Counted from the first letter of the stretch, positions 9,679 through 20,763 are shown. The stretch: DNA of 64,000 nucleotides from Serratia sarumanii (GCF_029962605.1 NZ_CP124750.1:1240001-1304000), one strand, 5' to 3'. A program made the numbers and translations. The notes: generated by a model not told the origin, from the letters alone.

Positions 9679-10550
9679 TGTCCATTTTAATTGATAAGAA
9701 CACCAAAGTAATTTGCCAGGGCTTCACCGGTAGCCAGGGGACTTTCCACTCCGAACAAGCTATCGCTTACGGCACCAAAATGGTTGGCGGCGTAACCCCG
9801 GGCAAAGGCGGCACTCAGCACCTGGGCCTGCCGGTGTTCAACACCGTGCGCGAAGCGGTTGAAGCGACCGGCGCCACTGCCTCGGTCATCTACGTTCCAG
9901 CGCCGTTCTGCAAAGACTCCATCCTGGAAGCGATCGATGCCGGTATCAAACTGATCATCACCATCACCGAAGGCATCCCGACCCTGGACATGCTGACCGT
10001 GAAAGTGAAGCTGGACGAAGCCGGCGTGCGCATGATCGGGCCGAACTGCCCAGGCGTGATCACCCCAGGCGAGTGCAAAATCGGCATCATGCCTGGCCAC
10101 ATCCACCTGCCGGGCAAAGTGGGCATCGTTTCCCGCTCCGGCACCCTGACCTATGAAGCGGTGAAACAAACCACCGATGCCGGTCTGGGCCAATCCACCT
10201 GCGTGGGCATCGGCGGCGACCCGATCCCGGGCTCCAACTTCATCGATATCCTGAAGATGTTCCAGCAGGATCCGCAGACCGAAGCGATCGTGATGATCGG
10301 TGAGATCGGCGGCAGCGCTGAAGAAGAAGCAGCAGCTTACATCAAAGAACACGTCACCAAACCGGTTGTCGGCTACATCGCCGGCGTAACCGCGCCGAAA
10401 GGCAAGCGTATGGGCCACGCGGGCGCCATCATCGCAGGCGGCAAAGGCACGGCGGACGAGAAGTTTGCTGCGCTGGAAGCGGCGGGCGTGAAAACCGTTC
10501 GCAGCCTGGCGGACATCGGCGACGCGGTAAAAGCGGTGCTGAAGCGCTAA
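9678..10550 (+). CDS. sucD: Succinyl-CoA synthetase alpha subunit
   Basis: SucD binds CoA and carries the phosphohistidine of succinyl-CoA synthetase. The protein is 290 residues. The CoA-binding nucleotide fold is at the N-terminus ([12 protein letters not shown]), and the active-site histidine lies in [13 protein letters not shown] about 45 residues from the end. It is the last gene of the sdhCDAB-sucABCD operon and overlaps sucC by one base. The 3'UTR immediately downstream looks like a small RNA locus. Confidence 0.97.
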   Translation: MSILIDKNTKVICQGFTGSQGTFHSEQAIAYGTKMVGGVTPGKGGTQHLGLPVFNTVREAVEATGATASVIYVPAPFCKDSILEAIDAGIKLIITITEGIPTLDMLTVKVKLDEAGVRMIGPNCPGVITPGECKIGIMPGHIHLPGKVGIVSRSGTLTYEAVKQTTDAGLGQSTCVGIGGDPIPGSNFIDILKMFQQDPQTEAIVMIGEIGGSAEEEAAAYIKEHVTKPVVGYIAGVTAPKGKRMGHAGAIIAGGKGTADEKFAALEAAGVKTVRSLADIGDAVKAVLKR

Positions 10551-10611
10551 GCATTTAGTACGAAATAACACTATCTCGACATGTTTGGCCACCCATTGGG
10601 TGGCCTTTTTT
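10551..10611 (+). ncRNA. sdhX: Candidate SdhX(RybD)-like 3'UTR small RNA
   Basis: In E. coli and Salmonella the 3'UTR of sucD is released as the Hfq-dependent sRNA SdhX, which links TCA operon expression to acetate metabolism. Here the 61 bases after the sucD stop have the right layout: a short single-stranded stretch (10561-10583) followed by a strong terminator with a U-tail at 10587-10611. The assignment rests on position and structure; I could not align it to a known SdhX sequence. Confidence 0.5.
10587..10611 (+). terminator. Rho-independent terminator of the sdh-suc operon
   Basis: GGCCACCCATTGGGTGGCC is a stem-loop followed by six T residues at 10606-10611. Confidence 0.9.
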
Positions 10612-10622
10612 ATGGGCGACGA

Positions 10623-12521
10623 TCAGAAGTCGTTGAGCGCCTTGATCAGCGCGATCCGATCCTGCAGGCGGTGCTGTTGCACCGGATCCACGGCGGCTTG
10701 GCGCTGTTGCTCCAGCGAGGTGAGGGCGGCGCGGTAATCGTCGGCGTTGCGGAACAGCGCGTTTTTGACGTTGATCGACGCGACGTTGGTGTAGCGGCCG
10801 TCGTCGGTGGTCGGTACCTGGATAATGCCCTCATTGAGCAGCCGTTTGACGATCGCCCGCTGCGGTTCGTAACCCTCCATGCCGACCAGCTTCCAGCGCT
10901 GCGGCGGCACGCCCTGATACTGGCCGTGTTTCACTTCCGTCAGGTAGCGCAGGGTCAGGTGGCGAATGGTGCCTTCTTCTTCACCGTATTGCGCTTTGCT
11001 GTCGAACAGCACCGGGAAGGATTGCCCCTCCAGCGCGCCACCCTTTTGCGTCAGGTGGCCCATGCGGTAACTGTTCATGCCCAGACGGATCGGCATATCG
11101 TCGGTGACCGGCGTGCCGTTCGTCAGGCGCAGATCGACGATGCGCGCGCCGGCGGGTTGGCGCAGATCGATGGTGTAAGTGACGCCGTCGAAGAAATCGT
11201 TGGTGGAATATTTGGACGATCGCCGCGCCGGGTTAAAGCTGTAGGTGACGTCGCCCGGCTGCAGCTGATTGAAATAGTCGGCGGACCACTCCATGTAGCG
11301 TTTAAGCGCTTTGCCGTTGAGCTGATACACGGTGATCTCGCCGCCGGCGTATTGGTAGTTAAAGGCGATATCCTTGGCCTTGATGTCGCCGACGTCCAGT
11401 TTGGCGCGATCGTTGTCGATCTGCAGGGCGATCACCTGCGCCAGCGGCGCATAGTGGCGGGCGGCCTGCTGGAACAGCGCGCTGATGCCGGTATCCTGCA
11501 CGTGCACCTGGGGAATGCCGCGGAATTCGTCGGCGGGCACCAGATCGCTGCCGCTCAGCTTCGCCACGACCCGGTTGGCGTTGGCGCGCAAAATGTCATG
11601 GTACGGCTGGTAGAGCGCCTGCATGGCGCTGTCCGGCGTCATCCCTTTGATGGAGTAGGTGTAGCTGTTTTTGTCGATCAGCGTGAATTTGCCGTCGCGG
11701 CGTTCAAACTGCAGATCGATGCGCGACAGCGCGCGACCGTATTTATCCGGTTCGGTGATGATGACGCCGTTAACCACCGCTTTGTCGATCTTCACATGCA
11801 TATGGCCGGCGACGATCGCCGCCAGCTCCGGGTTGGCGTTGGCGATGTCGGCCACGCCGGTGCCGGGGCGCTGGTTCTCATTGTCGATGCCCATATGCGC
11901 CACCAGCACGATGGCGTCGACCTGGCCGTCGATTTGCCTGATGACCTGCTTCACCGCCTGCACCGGATCGGTGAAGTTCAGCCCTTTGATGCGATCGGTG
12001 CCCTTGGCGAATTCCGCGGTCATCGGCGTGTCCATGCCGATAATGCCGATCTTCACGCCCTGGCGTTCGACGATGGTGTAGGCCGGCAGATAGGGCTTGC
12101 CGTTGTCCCAGACGATATTGCCCGCCAGCGCCGCGCCCTTGAACTGCTTGAGCGGCGTAGCCAGCACCGGCAGGCCGAAGTCGAACTCGTGGTTGCCCAT
12201 CACCCAGACGTCATAATTGAGCGCGTTGAGGCCCAGCATCATCGGGCTGACGGCCTCATGCTTGAAGGTTTCGACGAAGTTGCCCTGAATGGTGTCGCCG
12301 GCGTCCACTAGGATCAGGTTGGGCTGCTCGGCGCGCACCTTTTTGACCTGGGTGGCTATCTGGCTCAGGCTGCCCGCCAGATTTTCCGTGTCGCTGGCGT
12401 AGTCCCAAGGCACGAAGGTGCCGTGCAGATCGGAGGTGCCCAGCAGGGTGATATTTACCGTTTCGGCGGCCATGGCGTTTCCCGAGAGTCCCAAGACAGA
12501 GGCAAAGATGATTCTTTTCAT
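10623..12521 (-). CDS. Periplasmic 5'-nucleotidase / metallophosphoesterase
   Basis: A 632-residue exported protein of the UshA/CpdB/YfkN superfamily. The signal peptide is MKRIIFASVLGLSGNAMAA. The calcineurin-type metal motifs follow in order: TSDLHGTF, VDAGDTIQGN, MGNHEFDFG, and the later VAHMG and AGHMHV histidines. The C-terminal half has the 5'-nucleotidase substrate domain (about residues 330-530; GGEITVYQLNGKALKRYMEW). It probably hydrolyses nucleotides or cyclic nucleotides in the periplasm. It is not close enough to CpdB or UshA to name. It lies convergent to the suc terminator and divergent from cydA, where E. coli K-12 has the mng genes. Confidence 0.85.
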   Translation of the reverse strand: MKRIIFASVLGLSGNAMAAETVNITLLGTSDLHGTFVPWDYASDTENLAGSLSQIATQVKKVRAEQPNLILVDAGDTIQGNFVETFKHEAVSPMMLGLNALNYDVWVMGNHEFDFGLPVLATPLKQFKGAALAGNIVWDNGKPYLPAYTIVERQGVKIGIIGMDTPMTAEFAKGTDRIKGLNFTDPVQAVKQVIRQIDGQVDAIVLVAHMGIDNENQRPGTGVADIANANPELAAIVAGHMHVKIDKAVVNGVIITEPDKYGRALSRIDLQFERRDGKFTLIDKNSYTYSIKGMTPDSAMQALYQPYHDILRANANRVVAKLSGSDLVPADEFRGIPQVHVQDTGISALFQQAARHYAPLAQVIALQIDNDRAKLDVGDIKAKDIAFNYQYAGGEITVYQLNGKALKRYMEWSADYFNQLQPGDVTYSFNPARRSSKYSTNDFFDGVTYTIDLRQPAGARIVDLRLTNGTPVTDDMPIRLGMNSYRMGHLTQKGGALEGQSFPVLFDSKAQYGEEEGTIRHLTLRYLTEVKHGQYQGVPPQRWKLVGMEGYEPQRAIVKRLLNEGIIQVPTTDDGRYTNVASINVKNALFRNADDYRAALTSLEQQRQAAVDPVQQHRLQDRIALIKALNDF

Positions 12522-13204
12522 AAGTTATTGTCACTCAATGCAATTTTAACATAAGTGGTCATTCTGCTACAAAATCGCAACCTTTACGATCCCATCGCGA
12601 GAAATAGACTAATATTGGAGAGAGATTTGTTGTTTTGTGACTGCTATCACTGTCACGGCTTATTGGAAATAAAAGGTTAATTATGTCGCATAATAAGCGC
12701 GTAATAATACAATGGCGGCTCTTTTAAATTACATTTATTTAACACAAAAATATCATTAAAAAACAATTAAACCATTGCGCAACATGACCCTAAGAAAATT
12801 ATGCGAAATGTGCTGATGAATATGGAAATAAGATGCGGATAGGCTTAAATTGTCTCAGATCAAATTAGCCCGAAGTACCTCTTTCGGCTAAGATTTGACC
12901 TGTAACCAAAAGTCTAACCCACGTCACGTAAAAACCTATTTATTGTGTGGGATTGGGCGAGTATCATCCATGTTGTGATTATGGATGGTTGATCTTGTTG
13001 CATTTGTTACCCGTTGTCGGTTTTCAGTGGCGTGCTTGTCGAGGGCCCGAGGGGCTATTGGCCGAGTGTGCGGTTGAAAGCGGAGAAGCTGGATCAAATT
13101 TGTTGTGTTTAAGGGCATTCACTGCGGGGCGTTACTGGCGGCTTTGAAAGAGGCGTGCCGATAACCGCGTGTCGGAGTCTTCCTGCGAGGAGCAAGGAGT
13201 CAAG
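12522..13204. other. Long cydA upstream regulatory region
   Basis: This 683-base region has no convincing gene. It is strongly AT-rich at about 12700-12790. An exact GTTAATTA (12676-12683), the core of the ArcA consensus, lies within it. A small hairpin, CATCCAT/ATGGATG, is at about 12965-12987. In E. coli the cydABX operon has several promoters over a similarly long upstream region controlled by ArcA, FNR and H-NS. The same logic is inferred here. Confidence 0.6.
12676..12683 (+). promoter_or_regulatory. Candidate ArcA-binding core upstream of cydA
   Basis: An exact GTTAATTA lies within an AT-rich stretch roughly 520 bases before cydA. ArcA activation of cyd under low oxygen is established in E. 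coli. One short match is weak evidence. Confidence 0.35.
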
Positions 13205-14773
13205 ATGTTTGATATTGTCGAACTGTCGCGCTTACAGTTTGCTTTAACGGCGATGTACCATTTCTTATTTGTCCCATTAACGCTCGGTATGGCGTTCTTG
13301 CTGGCAATTATGGAAACGGTATATGTCCTGTCTGGCAAACAAATCTATAAAGACATGACCAAATTCTGGGGAAAGTTATTTGCGATTAACTTTGCTCTGG
13401 GTGTGGCCACCGGTTTGACCATGGAGTTCCAGTTCGGGACTAACTGGTCGTATTTCTCTCACTACGTCGGCGATATCTTCGGGGCCCCACTGGCTATCGA
13501 AGGTCTGATGGCGTTCTTCCTTGAATCGACGCTGGTCGGCCTGTTCTTCTTCGGCTGGGATCGTCTGAGCAAGGTGCAGCACATGGCGGTAACCTGGTTT
13601 GTGGCCCTCGGCTCCAACCTGTCCGCGCTGTGGATCCTGGTCGCCAACGGCTGGATGCAGAACCCGATCGCGTCGGATTTCAACTTCGAAACCATGCGCA
13701 TGGAGATGGTCAGCTTCTCCGAACTGGTGCTTAACCCGGTTGCGCAGGTGAAATTCGTTCACACCGTGGCTTCCGGCTACACCTGCGGCGCGATGTTCGT
13801 TCTGGGCATCAGCTCCTACTACCTGCTGAAAGGCCGCGACATCGCCTTCGCCAAGCGCTCCTTCGCCATCGCTGCCAGCTTCGGTATGGCTGCCATTCTG
13901 TCCGTTATCGTTCTGGGTGATGAATCCGGCTACGAAATGGGCGACGTGCAGAAAACCAAACTGGCCGCTATCGAAGCGGAATGGGACACCCAGCCGGCGC
14001 CGGCGTCCTTCACCCTGTTCGGCATTCCCGATCAGGACAAGATGGAAAACTCCTTCTCTATTCAGATCCCGTATGCGCTTGGCCTGATCGCCACCCGCTC
14101 CACGGACACTCAGGTCACCGGCCTGAAAGATCTGATGGCGCAGCATGAAGTGCGCATCCGCAACGGGATGAAAGCCTACCAGCTGCTGGAAGAGCTGCGC
14201 GGCGGCAACACCGACCCTGCGGTGCGCGCCGAATTCAACAAAACCAAGCAAGACCTGGGCTACGGCATGCTGCTGAAGCGCTATACCCCGAACGTCACCG
14301 ACGCGACGGAAGCGCAGATCCAGCTGGCGACCAAGGACTCCATTCCGCGCGTGGCGCCGCTGTACTTCGCCTTCCGCATCATGGTGGCCTGTGGCGTGAT
14401 CATGCTGTTGATCATCGGCCTGTCGTTCTGGAACGTGATCCGCGGCCGCATCGGCCAGAAAAAATGGCTGCACCGCGCGGCGCTGTACGGTTTGCCGCTG
14501 CCTTGGATCGCGATCGAGTCCGGCTGGTTCGTGGCGGAATACGGCCGCCAACCGTGGGCGATTGGTGAGGTGCTGCCGACGGCGGTCGCCAACTCTTCGC
14601 TGACCGCGGGCGACATTCTGTTCTCGATGGGGCTGATCTGCGGCTTGTACACCCTGTTCCTGGTGGCTGAATTGTACCTGATGTTCAAGTTTGCGCGTCT
14701 GGGTCCAAGCAGCCTGAAAACCGGCCGCTATCACTTTGAACAACCGACTGCCGCCGTGCAGGAAGCGCGCTAA
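13205..14773 (+). CDS. cydA: Cytochrome bd-I ubiquinol oxidase subunit I
   Basis: CydA binds the three haems of the high-affinity terminal oxidase and oxidises ubiquinol. The 522-residue length equals that of E. coli. The start chosen is ATG 13205 ([20 protein letters not shown]), with AAGGAG just upstream; an in-frame extension to 13169 has no family similarity. His19, the haem ligand exposed at the membrane surface, and the second histidine in [11 protein letters not shown] are present. The long periplasmic Q-loop around [14 protein letters not shown] is conserved. Confidence 0.97.
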   Translation: MFDIVELSRLQFALTAMYHFLFVPLTLGMAFLLAIMETVYVLSGKQIYKDMTKFWGKLFAINFALGVATGLTMEFQFGTNWSYFSHYVGDIFGAPLAIEGLMAFFLESTLVGLFFFGWDRLSKVQHMAVTWFVALGSNLSALWILVANGWMQNPIASDFNFETMRMEMVSFSELVLNPVAQVKFVHTVASGYTCGAMFVLGISSYYLLKGRDIAFAKRSFAIAASFGMAAILSVIVLGDESGYEMGDVQKTKLAAIEAEWDTQPAPASFTLFGIPDQDKMENSFSIQIPYALGLIATRSTDTQVTGLKDLMAQHEVRIRNGMKAYQLLEELRGGNTDPAVRAEFNKTKQDLGYGMLLKRYTPNVTDATEAQIQLATKDSIPRVAPLYFAFRIMVACGVIMLLIIGLSFWNVIRGRIGQKKWLHRAALYGLPLPWIAIESGWFVAEYGRQPWAIGEVLPTAVANSSLTAGDILFSMGLICGLYTLFLVAELYLMFKFARLGPSSLKTGRYHFEQPTAAVQEAR

Positions 14774-14787
14774 ACAGGAGTCCACGT

Positions 14788-15927
14788 ATGTTTGACTATG
14801 AAGTACTGCGATTTATTTGGTGGGTCCTGGTTGGCGTACTGCTGATCGGCTTCGCCGTCACCGACGGTTTCGACATGGGCGTCGGCATTCTGGTGCGCAT
14901 CATCGGGAAAACCGATACCGAGCGCCGGGTGATGATCAACTCCATCGCCCCGCACTGGGACGGTAACCAGGTGTGGCTGATCACCGCCGGCGGCGCGCTG
15001 TTCGCCGCCTGGCCGATGGTCTACGCAGCGGCCTTCTCCGGCTTCTACGTCGCCATGATCCTGGTGCTGGCCGCCTTGTTCTTCCGCCCGGTCGGTTTCG
15101 ATTACCGTTCCAAGCTGGAGAGCAGCCGCTGGCGCAACATGTGGGACTGGGGCATCTTCATCGGCTCCTTTGTGCCTGCCGTGGTCTTCGGCGTGGCGTT
15201 CGGCAACCTGCTGCAGGGCGTGCCGTTCCACATGGACGAGTACATGCGCCTGTTCTACACCGGCAACTTCTTCCAACTGCTGAATCCGTTCGGTCTGTTG
15301 GCGGGCGTGGTCAGCCTGACCATGCTGGTCACCCAGGGGGCGACCTACCTGCAAATGCGCACCACCGGCGAGATCCACCTGCGTTCACGCGCTGCGGCGC
15401 AGATCGCGACGCTGATCATGGCGGTGTGCTTCCTGCTGGCGGGCGTATGGCTGGTGAAAGGCATCGACGGCTTCGTCGTGACGTCGGCGCTGGACACCCT
15501 GGCGGAATCCAACCCGATGCGTAAAGAAGTGGCGCATCAGGCCGGCGCCTGGCTGATCAACTTCAACAAGTATCCGCTGCTGTGGGCGTTGCCTGCGCTG
15601 GGCGTGGTGCTGCCGTTGTTCACCATCCTGTTCTCGCGTCTGGAGAAAGGCGCGCTGGCGTTCGTCACCTCGTCGCTGACCATCGCCTGCGTCATCCTCA
15701 CCGCCGGGGTCACCATGTTCCCGTTCGTGATGCCGTCCAGCACCGTGCCTAACGTCAGCCTGACCATGTGGGACGCGACGTCGAGCCTGTTGACGCTGAA
15801 AGTGATGACCGTCGTGGCGGCGATCTTTGTGCCTATCGTTTTGGCGTACACCAGCTGGTCGTACTACAAAATGTTCGGTCGCCTCGACAAGAACTACATC
15901 GAAAACAACAAGCATTCGCTGTACTAA
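14788..15927 (+). CDS. cydB: Cytochrome bd-I ubiquinol oxidase subunit II
   Basis: CydB is the second large membrane subunit of the bd oxidase, 379 residues as in E. coli. It starts MFDYEVLRFIWWVLVGVLLIGF and has the conserved acidic segment TDGFDMGVG, followed by about eight transmembrane helices. An ACAGGAG ribosome binding site lies in the 14-base gap after cydA. It is followed by the tiny cydX gene. Confidence 0.97.
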   Translation: MFDYEVLRFIWWVLVGVLLIGFAVTDGFDMGVGILVRIIGKTDTERRVMINSIAPHWDGNQVWLITAGGALFAAWPMVYAAAFSGFYVAMILVLAALFFRPVGFDYRSKLESSRWRNMWDWGIFIGSFVPAVVFGVAFGNLLQGVPFHMDEYMRLFYTGNFFQLLNPFGLLAGVVSLTMLVTQGATYLQMRTTGEIHLRSRAAAQIATLIMAVCFLLAGVWLVKGIDGFVVTSALDTLAESNPMRKEVAHQAGAWLINFNKYPLLWALPALGVVLPLFTILFSRLEKGALAFVTSSLTIACVILTAGVTMFPFVMPSSTVPNVSLTMWDATSSLLTLKVMTVVAAIFVPIVLAYTSWSYYKMFGRLDKNYIENNKHSLY

Positions 15928-15944
15928 GGATAAGGAGCTAAACC

Positions 15945-16058
15945 ATGTGGTATTTTGCCTGGATTCTCGGAACGCTTCTTGCCTGCGCCTTCGGCATCAT
16001 CACGGCGCTGGCGCTTGAGCAGAGCGAAGCGACCAAAGCTCAGCAAGACGGTAAGTGA
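15945..16058 (+). CDS. cydX: Cytochrome bd-I small subunit
   Basis: A 37-residue single-helix protein beginning MWYFAWILGTLLACAFGIIT, nearly identical to E. coli CydX, which stabilises the haems of the bd oxidase. AAGGAG precedes the ATG. The stop overlaps the ybgE start (TGATG). It is too short for default ORF thresholds but clear by sequence and position. Confidence 0.95.
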   Translation: MWYFAWILGTLLACAFGIITALALEQSEATKAQQDGK

Positions 16059-16354
16059 TGAGCTCGTCCGTGATTGACAAGCTGTACGCTGTCACCGACA
16101 AGGGCCCGATCCGGGCCCTTTCCCTGGTGCTGGCGTTGGTTTTGGCGGGGTGCGTGTTCTGGGATCCGACGCGTTTCGCCGCCAAAACCAGCTCGCTGGA
16201 GATTTGGGAAGGGCTGCTGCTGATTTGGGCGGTGTGCGCCGGGGTGATCCACGGTTTCGGATTCCGCCCGCAGCGCAGCATTTGGCGGGCCTTTTTCGCG
16301 CCGCTTCCCGCAATTGTGATCTTGTGCGCAGGATTACTTTACGTTTCTTTATAA
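16058..16354 (+). CDS. ybgE: Cyd operon protein YbgE
   Basis: A 98-residue membrane protein with three hydrophobic segments and the block LAGCVFWDPTRFAAKTSSLEIWEG, matching E. coli YbgE. Its function is unknown, but it is nearly always the last gene of the cyd operon. The ATG at 16058 shares a base with the cydX stop; the in-frame GTG one codon earlier is less likely. A terminator follows. Confidence 0.9.
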   Translation: MSSSVIDKLYAVTDKGPIRALSLVLALVLAGCVFWDPTRFAAKTSSLEIWEGLLLIWAVCAGVIHGFGFRPQRSIWRAFFAPLPAIVILCAGLLYVSL

Positions 16355-16373
16355 TCTCCCCGATGTCCCCATG

Positions 16374-16404
16374 TTATGGGCCCTCACGGCCCATAATTAT
16401 TTTC
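16374..16404 (+). terminator. cyd operon terminator
   Basis: TTATGGGCC (16374-16382) pairs with GGCCCATAA (16388-16396) over a five-base loop and is followed by a T-rich stretch. Confidence 0.75.
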
Positions 16405-16484
16405 ATTCCCATCTTGTAACCCATTCCCAACCCGATCCGTCTTGCGTATAGTAGCAGCGTTAAATTGCATTGCTGGGAAGTAGA

Positions 16485-17569
<1,085 letters not shown>

Positions 17570-17581
17570 GTAGGAGGTAGC

Positions 17582-18010
17582 ATGGCGAGAGTACGTGGAC
17601 GTAGTCGGCGCGAGCTGAAGTCCGAAATTAACATCGTTCCGCTGCTCGACGTGTTGCTGGTGCTGCTGCTGATCTTTATGGCAACCGCGCCAATCATCAC
17701 GCAGAGCGTGGAGGTTGACCTGCCGGACGCCACCGATTCCAAAACGGTGTCCAGCGATGACAATCCGCCGGTGATCCTCGAGGTTTCCGGCGTAGGTCAA
17801 TACACCCTGGTGGTGGATCACAACCGTATGGAGCTGTTGCCGCCTGAGCAAGTCGCGGCCGAAGCCAAGTCGCGTTTGGCGGCTAACCCGAAAACGGTCT
17901 TTTTGATCGGCGGTGCGAAGGAAGTCCCTTACGATGAGATTATCAAGGCATTGAATATTCTCCATCAGGCGGGCGTGGCTTCCGTGGGGCTGATGACCCA
18001 GCCAATCTGA
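17582..18010 (+). CDS. tolR: Tol-Pal system motor subunit TolR
   Basis: An ExbD-family protein of 142 residues. The single N-terminal helix contains Asp23 (NIVPLLDVLLVLLLIF), the proton-path aspartate. The rest is periplasmic. A TAGGAGG ribosome binding site lies in the 12-base gap after tolQ. It partners with TolQ and TolA. Confidence 0.97.
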   Translation: MARVRGRSRRELKSEINIVPLLDVLLVLLLIFMATAPIITQSVEVDLPDATDSKTVSSDDNPPVILEVSGVGQYTLVVDHNRMELLPPEQVAAEAKSRLAANPKTVFLIGGAKEVPYDEIIKALNILHQAGVASVGLMTQPI

Positions 18011-18031
18011 CCGTAAGGCGAACGGCAACCC

Positions 18032-18057
18032 GGTTCCTGCGCTGCGGCCCAGGAACC
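18032..18057 (+). promoter_or_regulatory. Hairpin between tolR and tolA
   Basis: GGTTCCTG (18032-18039) pairs perfectly with CAGGAACC (18050-18057). No T-run follows. It lies 34 bases before the TTG start of tolA and may affect tolA translation or mRNA processing. Confidence 0.45.
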
Positions 18058-18091
18058 CCGTATAAGCAACACCAGTTTTTGGGAATCTATT

Positions 18092-19294
18092 TTGGTAAAG
18101 GCAACTGAGCAAAACGATAAGCTGAACCGCGCCGTTATTGTTTCGGTCGTTCTGCACTTCATACTGATTGCCCTGCTGATTTGGGGATCGCTGCAGGAAA
18201 ATGTCGACATGGGCGCCGGCGGTGGCGGTGATGGCACCGTGGTGGGCGCGGTGATGGTCGATCCCGGCGCGGTGGTGGAGCAGTACAATCGCCAGCAGCA
18301 GCAGAGCAACGATGCGCAGCGTGCCGAAAAGCAGCGCCAGAAAAAGGCGGAGCAACAGGCCGAAGAGCTTCAGCAGAAGCAGGCGGAGCAACAGCAGCGC
18401 CTGAAAGAGCTGGAGAAAGAGCGTTTGGCGGCGCAGGAGAAAGCCGCGCAGGACGCCAAAGCGCAGGCTGAGCAACAGCAGAAGGCGGCGGAGCAGCAGA
18501 AACAGGCAGCCGAGCAGCAAAAAGCGGCGGAAGCCGCCGCAGCCAAGGCCAAAGAGCAACAGAAGGTCGCCGAGGCCGCCGCCGCGAAGGCGAAGGCTGA
18601 AGCGGACAAGATAGCCAAAGCGCAGGCGGACGCGCAGAAGAAAGCCGAAGCGGAAGCCAAGAAAGAAGCGGCCGCCGCTGCCGCCGCCAAGAAACAGGCG
18701 GAAGAGGCGAAGAAAGCCGCGGCCGCCGCCGCAGAGCAAAAAGCCGCAGAAGCTGCGGAGAAGAAAGCGGCCGCTGAAGCCGAGAAAAAAGCCGCAGCGG
18801 AAGCCGAGAAGAAAGCTGCAGCCGAGAAAGCCGCTGCCGCCAAGAAAGCCGCCGCGGACGCCAAGAAGAAGGCCGCCGCTGAGGCTGCGAAGCAATCGGA
18901 GGAGGTCAACGATCTGTTTGGTGGCCTGGCGGACGGCAAGAACGCGCCGAAAGGCGGCGGTGCCAAATCGAAGGGCGACGGTAAACCGGCCGGGCAGGGC
19001 AATGCCAAAACGGCTGGGGCCAGCGGGGCGGATATCAGCGGTTATATGGGGCAAATTCAGGGGGCGATTCAGAGCAAGTTCTATGACGCCAGCTCGTTCG
19101 CCGGCAAAACCTGCGATCTGCGTATCAAGCTGGCGCCGGACGGCCTGCTGATAAGCGTACAAGCGGCGGGCGGCGATCCGGCGCTGTGTCAGGCCGCGGT
19201 GTCTGCCGCCAAGTTGGCGCATATACCGAAGCCGCCGAGCGATGCCGTTTATCAGCACTTTAAGAATTCTATCCTTGAATTCAAACCGAAATAA
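18092..19294 (+). CDS. tolA: TolA envelope-spanning protein
   Basis: TolA links the TolQR motor to TolB and Pal across the periplasm. The 400-residue protein has an N-terminal transmembrane helix (about 14-34), a glycine-rich hinge (GAGGGGDG), a very long Ala/Lys/Glu/Gln-rich helix (about 65-275) and a globular C-terminal domain III (about 310-400) with the paired cysteines of CDLRI and ALCQAA. The helical domain is rich in near-repeats of KKAAAEAEKKAA. The start appears to be TTG 18092 (MVKATEQNDKLNRA); E. coli uses GTG at the same place. No ATG fits. Confidence 0.95.
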   Translation: MVKATEQNDKLNRAVIVSVVLHFILIALLIWGSLQENVDMGAGGGGDGTVVGAVMVDPGAVVEQYNRQQQQSNDAQRAEKQRQKKAEQQAEELQQKQAEQQQRLKELEKERLAAQEKAAQDAKAQAEQQQKAAEQQKQAAEQQKAAEAAAAKAKEQQKVAEAAAAKAKAEADKIAKAQADAQKKAEAEAKKEAAAAAAAKKQAEEAKKAAAAAAEQKAAEAAEKKAAAEAEKKAAAEAEKKAAAEKAAAAKKAAADAKKKAAAEAAKQSEEVNDLFGGLADGKNAPKGGGAKSKGDGKPAGQGNAKTAGASGADISGYMGQIQGAIQSKFYDASSFAGKTCDLRIKLAPDGLLISVQAAGGDPALCQAAVSAAKLAHIPKPPSDAVYQHFKNSILEFKPK

Positions 19295-19426
19295 CGGTTG
19301 ATTGACTGAGTGATATCACAGGGATGTACTAAGGTAACCAACAGGGATTATGTAGTTTTACGTAAGTTGGTTTGTTAAAATTCTGCTAATTTATCGCAGG
19401 CATCCCGCCTGGATAAGGGAGATGAG

Positions 19427-20719
19427 ATGAAGCAGGCATTTCGAGTAGCGCTAGGTTTTTTAATTCTGTGGGCGTCCGTGCTGCACGCGGAAGTTCGCAT
19501 TGAAATCACCCAAGGGGTCGACTCCGCTCGTCCGATTGGCGTGGTGCCGTTTAAATGGGCGGGCCCAGGCACGCCGCCGGAAGATATTGGCAAGATTGTC
19601 GGCGCGGATCTGCGCAACAGCGGAAAATTCAACCCGATCGACGTGGCGCGCATGCCGCAGCAACCGACCTCCGCGTCTGAAGTGACCCCGGCGGCCTGGA
19701 CTGCGCTGGGCATCGACGCCGTGGTTGTCGGCCAGGTTCAACCTGGCGCCGACGGTAGCTACCTGATCTCCTACCAGCTGGTGGACACCTCGGGTTCGCC
19801 GGGCACCGTATTGGCGCAGAATCAGTATAAAGTGACCAAACAGTGGTTGCGTTATTCTGCCCATACCGCCAGCGACGAAGTGTTCGAGAAGCTGACCGGC
19901 ATCAAGGGCGCGTTCCGTACCCGTATCGCCTACGTCGTGCAGACCAACGGCGGGAAATTCCCGTATGAGCTGCGCGTAGCGGATTACGACGGTTACAACC
20001 AGTTTACGGTGCACCGTTCGCCTGAGCCGCTGATGTCCCCGGCCTGGTCGCCGGACGGCAGCAAACTGGCTTACGTGACCTTCGAGAGCGGCCGTTCCGC
20101 GCTGGTGGTGCAGACCCTGGCTAACGGCGCCATCCGCCAGATCGCCTCGTTCCCGCGCCACAACGGTGCGCCGGCGTTCTCGCCGGACGGCAGCAAACTG
20201 GCCTTCGCGCTGTCCAAGAGCGGCAGCCTGAACCTGTACGTGATGAACCTCGGCTCCGGCCAGATCACGCAGCTGACCGATGGCCGCAACAACAACACCG
20301 AACCGACCTGGTTCCCGGATGGCCAGTCTCTGGCGTTTACCTCCGACCAGGGCGGGCGTCCGCAGATTTATAAAATCAGCGCCAGCGGCGGTGCCGCACA
20401 GCGCCTGACGTGGGAAGGCTCTCAGAACCAGGATTCTGAAGTCAGCTCCGACGGTAAATTCCTGGTGATGGTCAGCACCAACAGTGGTGCGCAACACATC
20501 GCCAAACAAGATCTTGGATCGGGCGCCGTTCAGGTTTTGACCGGTACCTTCCTGGATGAAACGCCTAGTATTGCGCCAAACGGCACCATGGTGATCTATA
20601 GCTCGACGCAAGGTATGGGCTCCGTGCTGCAGTTGGTGTCAACTGATGGGCGTTTCAAAGCGCGTCTTCCGGCAACTGATGGACAGGTCAAATTCCCTGC
20701 CTGGTCGCCGTATCTGTGA
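19427..20719 (+). CDS. tolB: Tol-Pal system beta-propeller protein TolB
   Basis: A periplasmic protein of 430 residues that binds Pal and is pulled by TolA. A signal peptide ends near LHAEVRIEI. The N-terminal domain is followed by a six-bladed propeller with repeated motifs [32 protein letters not shown] and [15 protein letters not shown]. The 132-base gap after tolA probably contains the separate tolB-pal promoter known in E. coli; I did not assign its boxes. Confidence 0.97.
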   Translation: MKQAFRVALGFLILWASVLHAEVRIEITQGVDSARPIGVVPFKWAGPGTPPEDIGKIVGADLRNSGKFNPIDVARMPQQPTSASEVTPAAWTALGIDAVVVGQVQPGADGSYLISYQLVDTSGSPGTVLAQNQYKVTKQWLRYSAHTASDEVFEKLTGIKGAFRTRIAYVVQTNGGKFPYELRVADYDGYNQFTVHRSPEPLMSPAWSPDGSKLAYVTFESGRSALVVQTLANGAIRQIASFPRHNGAPAFSPDGSKLAFALSKSGSLNLYVMNLGSGQITQLTDGRNNNTEPTWFPDGQSLAFTSDQGGRPQIYKISASGGAAQRLTWEGSQNQDSEVSSDGKFLVMVSTNSGAQHIAKQDLGSGAVQVLTGTFLDETPSIAPNGTMVIYSSTQGMGSVLQLVSTDGRFKARLPATDGQVKFPAWSPYL

Positions 20720-20763
20720 TGCATGTGTAAATATGTATGGCAAACTATAAAAGGATCAAAGAA

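Noticed and set aside
12947..13147. 66-codon frame upstream of cydA
   Set aside because: No similarity and no ribosome binding site; lies in the long regulatory region.
18300..18900. Repetitive Ala/Lys-coding DNA in tolA taken as a DNA repeat array
   Set aside because: It is the low-complexity helical domain of TolA; units vary and are not a tandem DNA repeat or CRISPR.
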